Below are positions 19,505 through 25,770 of a stretch of 64,000 nucleotides of DNA, in pieces. Position 1 is the stretch's first letter. Each line of letters starts with the position of its first letter. Below the pieces are notes generated by a model. The model was not told the DNA's origin. It did no database searches and was given only the letters and a program-made list of their open reading frames with translations. The translations under genes and the position numbers were made by a program. Origin of the DNA: Novosphingobium sp. NDB2Meth1 (lineage in GTDB: Bacteria; Pseudomonadota; Alphaproteobacteria; Sphingomonadales; Sphingomonadaceae); NCBI RefSeq assembly GCF_900117425.1, contig NZ_FPEH01000011.1, positions 186,001-250,000 of the forward strand. Reading direction: 5' to 3'.

Positions 19505-20404
19505 CTACTCCCAGTTCGCCTCGGGCGGCAGACTCATCAGGATCGCGTCGATATTGCCGCCCGTCTTCAGCCCGAACAGCGTACCCCGGTCATAGACCAG
19601 ATTGAACTCGGCATAGCGCCCGCGCCAGGTCAGCTGCTTGAGCTTGTCCTCACGGGTGAAGTCCATCCCCATGCGGCGCCGAACCAGCGCCGGATAGACG
19701 TTGAGGAAGGCATCGCCCACATCGCGGGTAAATGCGAAGTTCGCCTCGAACGCCGCATCGTCGGCGCATTCGAGGTGATCGTAGAAGATCCCGCCGACGC
19801 CGCGGTGCACCTTTCGGTGCGGGATGTAGAAGTAGTCGTCCGCCCAGGCCTTGAACTTGGGGTAGTACGCCGGATCATGCTTGTCGCACGCCGCCTTGTA
19901 GCTGGCGTGGAAGTCCGCCGTGTCCTCGTCGTAAGGGATAGGCGGATTGAGATCGCCGCCGCCGCCGAACCAGGCCTTGCGCGTCGTCAGGAAGCGCGTG
20001 TTCATGTGGACAGCGGGCACATGCGGGTTCGCCATGTGCGCCACCAGGCTGATCCCCGTCGCGGTGAACGCCGGGTTGTCCGGGTCCGCGCCGTTCATCG
20101 TCTTGGCAAAATCCGCGCTGAACGTGCCGCCGACGGTCGAGACGTTGACGCCGACTTTCTCGAACACCTTGCCCTTCATCAGGCCCTGCACGCCGCCGCC
20201 GCCGTCGGGAACCGGCTCGCCATGGTGCTCGCGCTTCCACGGCGTGTAAGTGAAGCTGGCGTCGCTGCCCGCCTCGCGCTCGATCGCCTCGAACTCCGCG
20301 CAGATCCGGTCCCGCAGGCTTTCGAACCAGGTCCGGGCGCGGGCGGTCTCCGCGCTCCAATCCGTTTTGGCGACAGCCTCTCCGGCCATTTGTGCAGTGC
20401 TCAT
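19505..20404 (-). CDS. hemF: Oxygen-dependent coproporphyrinogen III oxidase
   Basis: A 299-residue HemF, which converts coproporphyrinogen III to protoporphyrinogen IX using O2. The family blocks are all present: 'FTYTPWKREHHGEPVPDGGGG', 'KVGVNVSTVGG', 'VHMNTRF' with 'WFGGGGDLNPPIPYDED', 'YFYIPHRKVHRGVGGIFYDHL' and 'WRGRYAEFNLVYDRGT'. The start MSTAQMAG is taken because the frame upstream is antisense to pdeM. The window also encodes HemN, the oxygen-independent counterpart, within the cbb3 operon, so haem synthesis can be switched with oxygen supply. It is divergent from pdeM with 45 bp between starts. Confidence 0.96.
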   Translation of the reverse strand: MSTAQMAGEAVAKTDWSAETARARTWFESLRDRICAEFEAIEREAGSDASFTYTPWKREHHGEPVPDGGGGVQGLMKGKVFEKVGVNVSTVGGTFSADFAKTMNGADPDNPAFTATGISLVAHMANPHVPAVHMNTRFLTTRKAWFGGGGDLNPPIPYDEDTADFHASYKAACDKHDPAYYPKFKAWADDYFYIPHRKVHRGVGGIFYDHLECADDAAFEANFAFTRDVGDAFLNVYPALVRRRMGMDFTREDKLKQLTWRGRYAEFNLVYDRGTLFGLKTGGNIDAILMSLPPEANWE

Positions 20405-20449
20405 GGGGCAAGTCTTGCCAAGCCAAACGCAATCCGGCAAGGCCCGTGC

Positions 20450-21145
20450 ATGGTTCCCGTTTCGTTCGCCTCTTTTGCATTCGCCGGACAGGAGTTCGCA
20501 CTCGCTCCGTCGCGCGCGCTCTACTGGGCAGAGGAGCGCGCCCTGCTGGTGGCCGATCTCCACCTCGAAAAGGCCAGCTGGTACGCCTCGCGCGGCCAGA
20601 TGCTCCCACCCTACGACAGCCGCGAAACGCTTTCCCGAGTCGCGGATGCCTTGCGGGAAACCGGCGCCCGCCGCGTATTCTGCCTCGGTGACAATTTCCA
20701 CGACAGCCATGGCCCCAGCCGCCTTGAACCCCACGCCGCGGGCATGCTCGATGCGCTGATGCGCGCGGTGGACTGGGTTTGGATCACCGGCAACCACGAC
20801 ACCAAGGACATCAGCGTCAAAACTGAAGGTGTCGCCGAACTCGCAGTGCGCGGCATCGCGCTGCGCCATGAAGCCCGCCCCGGCGAGACCGGAGCCGAGC
20901 TTTCGGGCCATTATCACCCCAAACTGCGCGTCACCGCGCGTGGCCGCAGCGTTGCCCGCCCCTGCGCCGTCGCCAGCGAGCGCCGCCTGATCCTGCCCGC
21001 ATTCGGCGCGCTGACGGGCGGCATGGACGCGGCGGACCCTGCCATCCTCGGCGCCCTCCAGCCGGCCCGCGCGATCGACGCCCTCGTGCCCGCCGCAGGA
21101 AAGCTCGCCCGCTTCCCCCTCTGGCGCGGGATTGAAACCGCTTAA
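20450..21145 (+). CDS. pdeM: Ligase-associated DNA damage response endonuclease PdeM
   Basis: A 231-residue calcineurin-like metallophosphoesterase. Metal-binding motifs in order: DLHLEK, GDNFHD, GNHD and GHYHPK; this layout with 'EKASWYASRGQMLPPYDSRETL' matches PdeM, often found with a DNA ligase/helicase/exonuclease set called ligase-associated repair. Here the partners are not adjacent. It is a cytoplasmic nuclease/phosphodiesterase by family; the repair role is inferred from the family only. Confidence 0.85.
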   Translation: MVPVSFASFAFAGQEFALAPSRALYWAEERALLVADLHLEKASWYASRGQMLPPYDSRETLSRVADALRETGARRVFCLGDNFHDSHGPSRLEPHAAGMLDALMRAVDWVWITGNHDTKDISVKTEGVAELAVRGIALRHEARPGETGAELSGHYHPKLRVTARGRSVARPCAVASERRLILPAFGALTGGMDAADPAILGALQPARAIDALVPAAGKLARFPLWRGIETA

Positions 21146-21196
21146 CCTCAAACCAACCTTCCCGCTTTATCTGCCGCCGCATTGTGATATGAGCGC

Positions 21197-21227
21197 GCGG
21201 GGGCCGGATTCAGCAGTCCTCCCCCGC
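21197..21227 (+). promoter_or_regulatory. Leader hairpin upstream of infC
   Basis: A 7-bp perfect stem, GCGGGGG / CCCCCGC, with a 17-base loop ends 12 bases before the infC ribosome-binding site. It could insulate infC from upstream transcription or shape the leader. No known leader family is recognised. Confidence 0.3.
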
Positions 21228-21239
21228 ATTTGAAACATC

Positions 21240-21255
21240 AGGAGCAAGCACTATA
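21240..21255 (+). promoter_or_regulatory. infC ribosome-binding site and AUA start
   Basis: AGGAG at 21240-21244 is followed by eight bases and then ATA at 21253. The first in-frame ATG pair lies 29 bases from the AGGAG, too far for initiation. IF-3 genes characteristically use rare start codons (AUU in E. coli) so that IF-3 can repress its own translation by rejecting non-canonical starts. The spacing argues that AUA is the start here. Confidence 0.7.
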
Positions 21256-21795
21256 GCCCCCCCACCCCGGCGCATGATGGCGCCCCCTGTCAAGACCGGC
21301 CCCCGCTACAACCACCTCATCGCCGTGCCCAAGGTGCGCGTGATCGATGAGAACGGCGAAAATCTGGGCGTCATGTATACCCGCGAAGCGATCGAGCAGG
21401 CCAACGAAGTCGGGCTCGACCTTGTCGAGGTCTCCCCCAACGCCGATCCGCCGGTCTGCAAGTTCCTCGATGTGGGCAAGTTCCGCTACGAAGCGCAGAA
21501 GAAGGCCAACCTCGCCCGCAAGAGCCAGAAGACGCAGGAGATCAAGGAGATCAAGATGCGTCCGAACATCGATGACCACGATTACGACACCAAGATGCGC
21601 AACGTGATCAAGTTCATCGGCGAAGGCGACAAGGTCAAGATCACCTTGCGCTTCCGTGGCCGCGAACTCTCGCACCAGCAGCTCGGCATGAACCTCCTGC
21701 GCAAGGTGCAAGACGACGTCGCCGAAGTGGCCAAGGTCGAAGCCTTCCCCCGCATGGAAGGCCGCCAGATGCTGATGGTGCTGGCACCCAAGTAA
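21253..21795 (+). CDS. infC: Translation initiation factor IF-3
   Basis: A 180-residue IF-3 if started at AUA (173 if started at the later ATG). The N-domain holds 'GPRYNHLI' and '[15 protein letters not shown]', then '[28 protein letters not shown]'; the linker is '[19 protein letters not shown]' and the C-domain carries 'KIRLRFRGRE'-type and 'GMNLLRKV' motifs. IF-3 binds the 30S subunit and proofreads start codon and initiator tRNA. The extra N-terminal residues added by the AUA start are Ile(fMet)-Ala-Pro-Pro-Pro-Arg-Arg. rpmI and rplT, usual neighbours in many bacteria, are not downstream. Confidence 0.95.
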   Translation: MAPPPRRMMAPPVKTGPRYNHLIAVPKVRVIDENGENLGVMYTREAIEQANEVGLDLVEVSPNADPPVCKFLDVGKFRYEAQKKANLARKSQKTQEIKEIKMRPNIDDHDYDTKMRNVIKFIGEGDKVKITLRFRGRELSHQQLGMNLLRKVQDDVAEVAKVEAFPRMEGRQMLMVLAPK

Positions 21796-21873
21796 GGCGC
21801 CCCTCAGCCCTCTCCCCTTGAGGGGAGCGGGCTCGCGAGAGGGGAACTGCAGGTAATCTCCGACATGAACCTT

Positions 21874-21901
21874 CGTCACCCGGGCTCGCCCCTGGGTGAC
21901 G
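21874..21901. repeat. REP-like palindrome downstream of infC
   Basis: An 8-bp perfect stem CGTCACCC / GGGTGACG encloses GGGCTCGCCCCT, itself partly self-complementary. Palindromes of this composition scattered between genes are common in sphingomonad genomes. It is listed as a repeat by appearance; copies elsewhere in the genome cannot be seen from here. Confidence 0.5.
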
Positions 21902-22117
21902 AGCGGTCTGGCGCGTGAAGCCCTGTATCGGCCCCGACCCAATTTCCGCGCAAAACCATTTTCCTACCCCGCCTTCCATGCCCTATGCATGTCCCCGCGG
22001 GCACACCGGCGGGGCACATCTGGGTTTATGGGCGAGTTCATCACAGCGTTCTGCAGAATAATCGGCCCAGCCGATCAAAACACCCGTACTGATCGAATGC
22101 AATTAATCCTCAGGACA

Positions 22118-22135
22118 GTGTCAACTGTGTCAACT
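22118..22135. repeat. Tandem 9-bp repeat just before the SLC13 gene
   Basis: GTGTCAACT occurs twice head-to-tail, ending 17 bases before the ATG. The position, inside the probable leader or promoter, suits a regulator binding site, but it may be chance. Confidence 0.4.
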
Positions 22136-22152
22136 TGCGCCCGTTCCACCAC

Positions 22153-23571
22153 ATGAACGCGCAGCGCATCGCCCTCGTCGCCGGTCCGCTCGGCCTTCTC
22201 GCGACTCTGCTCATCGCCGCGCCCGCCGCAATGCCGCCCAACGCGTGGCACACCGCCGGGCTCGTGTGGTGGATGGCCGTCTGGTGGATGACCGAGGCGA
22301 TGCCGCTTTCGGCCACCGCCCTCCTCCCCTTCATCGTCCTTCCCCTCACCGGGGTGACCGACGCGAACAAGACCGCCGCAGCCTACTACTCGCCGATCAT
22401 GTTCCTCTTCGTCGGCGGCGCTTTCCTCGCGCTCGCCATCGAGCGGACCGGCCTGCACCGCCGCCTCGCGCTGGCCATGCTGGCCCGCGCCGGGACCAGC
22501 CCTGTGCGGCTGCTGCTCGCCGTCATGGCCAGCACCGCCGCGATCTCGATGTTCATCTCGAACACGTCGACCGCGCTGATCATGATGCCGATGGCGCTCG
22601 CCATCCTCACCTCCGGCGGGGTCGAGGACGGCGAGACCGACGGCATGGCCGGCGCGCTGCCGATGGGCGTCGCTTTCGCCGCCACACTCGGCGGTTATGG
22701 CACCATCGTCGGCACCCCTACCAATGCCATCGCCGCCGCACTGCTCGACCGCACCCTCGGCGTGAAGATCAGCTTCCTCGAATGGTCCGCCTTCGGCTTG
22801 CCCGTCGTGCTCATCGGCATTCCCCTCGCCGCGCTCATCATCGCCCGCGTCCACCGCATCGGTCCCGGCTCGTTCGATCCCGCCGCCGCCCGCGATGCCA
22901 TCGAGCACTCCGTCCACTGGACCGTGCCCGAACGCCGGCTCGTCCCCCTCTTCCTTCTCACCGTGCTGGCCTGGGTCACCCTGCCCCTCACTGAAAGCCT
23001 GTTCCCCAAGGGCGGGCTGACCGACGGCACCATCGCCGCCATCGCGGGCCTTGTCCTCTTCGTCTTGCCCGACGGGACGGGGCGCGCGATGCTGACATGG
23101 AAGGAGGCCAACCGCATGCCTTGGGACGTCATCCTGATGTTCGGCGGCGGCCTCAGTCTCGCCATGGGGATGGACGCTTCTGGCCTCAGCGACTGGCTCG
23201 CCACCGCGATGTTGCCCTTGCGCACGGTGCCGCTGCCGATTGTCGCGCTGGTGCTCGTCTCGTTCGTCATTCTCGTCACCGAGTTTGCCAGCAATATTGC
23301 AGCCGCCAGCGGGATCATGCCCGTCGTCGCCGCGCTGTGCGGCGCGCTGGGGGCCGATCCGATCCTGCTTGCGCTGCCCGCCGCACTCGCGGCCAGCTGG
23401 GGGTTCATGCTCCCCGCTGGGACCGGCCCAAACGCGCTCGCCTGGGGCACCGGCCACATCGCCATGCCCCGCGTGCTGCGGGCCGGGTTTCTGCTCGACC
23501 TGGCCGGCGTGTTTCTGATCGTCGGCACCGTCTGGGGCATGGCTGCACTCCTGCGCATCGGCGGCGGTTGA
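22153..23571 (+). CDS. SLC13 (DASS) family anion transporter
   Basis: A 472-residue membrane carrier with about 11-12 hydrophobic segments. Both Ser-Asn-Thr-type sodium/substrate motifs of the DASS family are visible: 'SNTSTALIMMP' in the first half and 'EFASNIAAASGIMP' in the second, with 'GGYGTIVGTPTNAI' and 'PAGTGPNALAWGTG' at the hairpin tips. The N-terminus has the 'WWMTEAMPLSATALLP' block. Members move di- and tricarboxylates or sulfate with Na+. The ATG of MNAQRIAL is taken instead of a TTG 18 bases earlier. It ends 7 bp before the K+ channel gene, so the two are probably one transcript. Confidence 0.88.
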   Translation: MNAQRIALVAGPLGLLATLLIAAPAAMPPNAWHTAGLVWWMAVWWMTEAMPLSATALLPFIVLPLTGVTDANKTAAAYYSPIMFLFVGGAFLALAIERTGLHRRLALAMLARAGTSPVRLLLAVMASTAAISMFISNTSTALIMMPMALAILTSGGVEDGETDGMAGALPMGVAFAATLGGYGTIVGTPTNAIAAALLDRTLGVKISFLEWSAFGLPVVLIGIPLAALIIARVHRIGPGSFDPAAARDAIEHSVHWTVPERRLVPLFLLTVLAWVTLPLTESLFPKGGLTDGTIAAIAGLVLFVLPDGTGRAMLTWKEANRMPWDVILMFGGGLSLAMGMDASGLSDWLATAMLPLRTVPLPIVALVLVSFVILVTEFASNIAAASGIMPVVAALCGALGADPILLALPAALAASWGFMLPAGTGPNALAWGTGHIAMPRVLRAGFLLDLAGVFLIVGTVWGMAALLRIGGG

Positions 23572-23578
23572 GGCCCGG

Positions 23579-24679
23579 ATGGACGAACTCACCAGCCTGT
23601 CCCGGAACGCAGGCCGGGTGCTCGGTTCGCCGCTCCGCCTGCTGACCGGCACGCTGATCTACGTCGCGGTCGTCTTCGCCATCGCGACGCTGGGCTACAT
23701 CGCCAATGGCTGGCCGGCAGACGATGCCGCCTACATGGTGCTGCTCACCATCTTCTCGGTCGGCTATGGCGAAGTGCGCCCGATCGACACGCATTTCCTG
23801 CGGCTGTGGACCACGGCCACGATCGTGCTCGGCTGCACCGGCATGATCGTGCTGACCTCCGCGCTCGTGCAGGTGTTCACGCTGTTCCAGTTCCGCCAGT
23901 TGCTTGGGGTAAACAAGATGCAGACCGAGATCGACCGTCTCAAGCACCACGTCATCATCTGCGGCATGGGCCGCATCGGCCTCCAGCTCGCCAAGGCGCT
24001 GACCGACGCGCGCCATCCGTTCATCATCATCGAGCGCAGCGCCGACAAGGCGGAAGAGGCCCGCGCCCTCGGCTGGCTGGTCATGGTCGGCGAAGCGACG
24101 CAGGAGGAAACCCTGCGCGCCGCCGGGATCATGCACGCCCGCGTCCTCGCCTCGGTGCTGCCGGACGATGCCGCCAACGTGTTCATCACGCTCTCGGCGC
24201 GCAGCCTCAACCCCGCCGTCCAGATCATCGCGCGCGGCGAGGCGCCGACCACCGAGCGCAAGCTGTTCCATGCGGGGGCCGACAAGGTGGTGCTCCCCAC
24301 CCACATCGGCGCCGAGCGCATCGTCGAACTGATCCTCTACCCCGCCACCGACAGCCGCATCCAGGACGCCGAACACATGGCGGATGCGCGCCGCTTCTTG
24401 CACGATCTCGGCCTCGACGTCGAAGTCGTCACCGCCGTCGACAAGGGCGCGCTGACCGGCGCCACAGTGGGCGAGGCGGAACGGCGCGGCGCGGGCGCCT
24501 TCTTCATCGTCCAAATCGACCGCCAGAACGGCCAATCGATCCAGCACCCCGGCGAGGACGTGAACATCGAGGCGGGCGATACGCTGGTGCTGGTGGTGCG
24601 CGGCACCCGGCTAAGCGCGGGCGCGATCTTTGGCATGCCCGCCAAGCCGGTGAAGCAGGGTCGGACGTATCTGGGGTGA
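23579..24679 (+). CDS. Potassium channel with RCK (TrkA-N/TrkA-C) domains
   Basis: A 366-residue two-TM channel subunit. TM1 spans about residues 22-42; the pore loop carries TIFSVGYGE with the selectivity filter SVGYG (60-64); TM2 follows (about 77-100). The cytoplasmic RCK domain begins with HVIICGMGRIG (Rossmann GxGxxG) and ends in a TrkA-C domain (ALTGATVGEAERRGAG to the C-terminus). The architecture matches MthK/Kch-type ligand-gated K+ channels, which form tetramers gated by nucleotides or cations. It sits immediately behind the SLC13 carrier. Confidence 0.9.
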   Translation: MDELTSLSRNAGRVLGSPLRLLTGTLIYVAVVFAIATLGYIANGWPADDAAYMVLLTIFSVGYGEVRPIDTHFLRLWTTATIVLGCTGMIVLTSALVQVFTLFQFRQLLGVNKMQTEIDRLKHHVIICGMGRIGLQLAKALTDARHPFIIIERSADKAEEARALGWLVMVGEATQEETLRAAGIMHARVLASVLPDDAANVFITLSARSLNPAVQIIARGEAPTTERKLFHAGADKVVLPTHIGAERIVELILYPATDSRIQDAEHMADARRFLHDLGLDVEVVTAVDKGALTGATVGEAERRGAGAFFIVQIDRQNGQSIQHPGEDVNIEAGDTLVLVVRGTRLSAGAIFGMPAKPVKQGRTYLG

Positions 24680-24704
24680 GAACGCGGACTCGGCGGCCAC
24701 GCCC

Positions 24705-24733
24705 TTGCTTGTTAGGCGTCATTGACGTATATA
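24705..24733 (+). promoter_or_regulatory. Promoter and operator candidate of the toxin-antitoxin genes
   Basis: TTGCTT (24705-24710) and TATATA (24728-24733) are 17 bases apart, a plausible sigma70 pair. The spacer ends in the perfect palindrome CGTCA-T-TGACG (24717-24727), well placed for autorepression by the antitoxin. Transcription would start about at the toxin ATG (24741), which has no Shine-Dalgarno sequence. Confidence 0.5.
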
Positions 24734-24740
24734 TCGCGCA

Positions 24741-25085
24741 ATGCTGACCCGCCCGATCACCATTGCCGAGACCCAGAGCTTTGCGCGGGCGGCGGCAAGG
24801 ATCTGGAGCGAGGAAGAACTGGCGGCGCTGATCAATCATCTCGCCCATAATCCGGAAGATGGCGACGTCATTCCGGGAGCCGGCGGGGTTCGAAAGCTGC
24901 GCTGGGGCAAGGCAGGTGTTGGCAAGCGCGGCGGCGCGCGGGTGATCTATTTCTACTACCGTCAGGATTGCCCGCTCTATCTGCTGCTGGCCTACGCCAA
25001 GGCACAGGCAAGCGACCTGAGCGCGGACGAGAAGAAAGCCGTGGCGGGCTTTGCCGCCATCATCAAGGGCGCGGCAGACACGTGA
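24741..25085 (+). CDS. RelE/HigB-like toxin
   Basis: A 114-residue protein of the RelE/HigB2 group. It shows the typical 'RKLRWGKAGVGKRGGARVIYFYY' core with 'LLLAYAKAQASDLSADEKKAV' at the C-terminal side. Such toxins are ribosome-dependent mRNA interferases, usually repressed by an HTH antitoxin encoded immediately downstream in HigBA order, as here. No ribosome-binding site precedes the ATG, suggesting a leaderless message. It is 11 bp from the antitoxin start. Confidence 0.85.
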   Translation: MLTRPITIAETQSFARAAARIWSEEELAALINHLAHNPEDGDVIPGAGGVRKLRWGKAGVGKRGGARVIYFYYRQDCPLYLLLAYAKAQASDLSADEKKAVAGFAAIIKGAADT

Positions 25086-25096
25086 AGGAGCAAGCA

Positions 25097-25390
25097 ATGG
25101 CAACAACATTCGGACAAGACCTGATCGCGGCGATGGACGAGGCCGCCGCGCATGCCCAAGGCAAGGGCGCGGTGGCGCGCATCCACACGATCGAGGTGCC
25201 TGATGTCCGCGCAATCCGCGAGCAACTGGGGCTGTCGCAACAGGCCTTTGCCAGCGCCTACCGGATTCCGCTGGCGACCCTGAAGGGCTGGGAACAAGGT
25301 CGCCGCCAGCCGGATGCCACCGCCAGCGCCTATCTCAGCGTTATCGCCGTGTTGCCGGAGGCGGCGCGGGCAGCGTTGCTGGCGGGGTGA
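25097..25390 (+). CDS. HigA-like XRE-family antitoxin
   Basis: A 97-residue protein with an N-terminal arm expected to bind the toxin and a C-terminal helix-turn-helix: 'REQLGLSQQAFASAYRIPLATLKGWEQGRRQP'. It is the cognate antitoxin of the preceding RelE/HigB-like gene and probably represses the pair at the palindrome before it. GAAGGAG lies six to seven bases ahead of the chosen ATG. A GTG five codons earlier, overlapping the toxin stop, is an alternative but would place the ribosome-binding site inside the gene. Confidence 0.85.
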   Translation: MATTFGQDLIAAMDEAAAHAQGKGAVARIHTIEVPDVRAIREQLGLSQQAFASAYRIPLATLKGWEQGRRQPDATASAYLSVIAVLPEAARAALLAG

Positions 25391-25425
25391 ATGGGACGCG
25401 TGCGTTTGACGACCGAAGGCACTCC

Positions 25426-25761
25426 ATGAAAAACATTCAGATCATCGATGGCGCGGTCAACGCCACTTTCAGTGTGTTTCAGGCGACTGCAGAGGAGTTT
25501 GCTACCATCTTCCCGGATGGCCAGGACATTGAATTGATCGAAGATTTAGCCGAACGGCTCGGAGAACAGTCAGCAAATCTTGTACTCGAACCAATTTGGA
25601 ACCGCCCGATTCTGAAGCGAGACGCGCTGGGAATCCACGGCACGCTATTCTACGACAATGACGACCGACGCGAACACATCCCCACATCAAAGCGCGAGAT
25701 CGATTGGGACGAACGTTCGATCAATCAAGCGCAGCGTGATCTGTTCGCCAGCCATCGCTGA
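25426..25761 (+). CDS. Hypothetical protein downstream of the toxin-antitoxin pair
   Basis: A 111-residue acidic cytoplasmic protein I cannot name. It has no signal or membrane segment. A 'FQATAEEFATIFPDGQDIELIEDLAERLG' stretch and a 'KRDALGIHGTLFYD' motif are the most distinctive parts. Its base composition is visibly more AT-rich than the surrounding genes, consistent with the toxin-antitoxin islet being acquired. AAGG lies six bases before the ATG. It ends 9 bp from the convergent PEP carboxylase-like gene. Confidence 0.6.
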   Translation: MKNIQIIDGAVNATFSVFQATAEEFATIFPDGQDIELIEDLAERLGEQSANLVLEPIWNRPILKRDALGIHGTLFYDNDDRREHIPTSKREIDWDERSINQAQRDLFASHR

Positions 25762-25770
25762 TTAACGCCC

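Larger units (their letters stand above)
21796..22152. other. 357-bp intergenic stretch with palindromic repeats, no gene
   Basis: No convincing reading frame is present. It holds three hairpins. CTCCCC-TTGA-GGGGAG (21812-21827) comes directly after infC and may end its transcript, although no T-run follows. CGTCACCC / GGGTGACG (21874-21901, 12-base loop) has the look of a sphingomonad intergenic repeat. A TGTCCCCGC / GCGGGGCACA dyad with one bulge lies near 21989-22018. The last part should contain the promoter of the SLC13 gene. Confidence 0.6.

Noticed and set aside
21812..21827. CTCCCC-TTGA-GGGGAG as a classical terminator of infC
   Set aside because: The stem is only 6 bp and no T-run follows; it is kept only as a hairpin in the intergenic entry.
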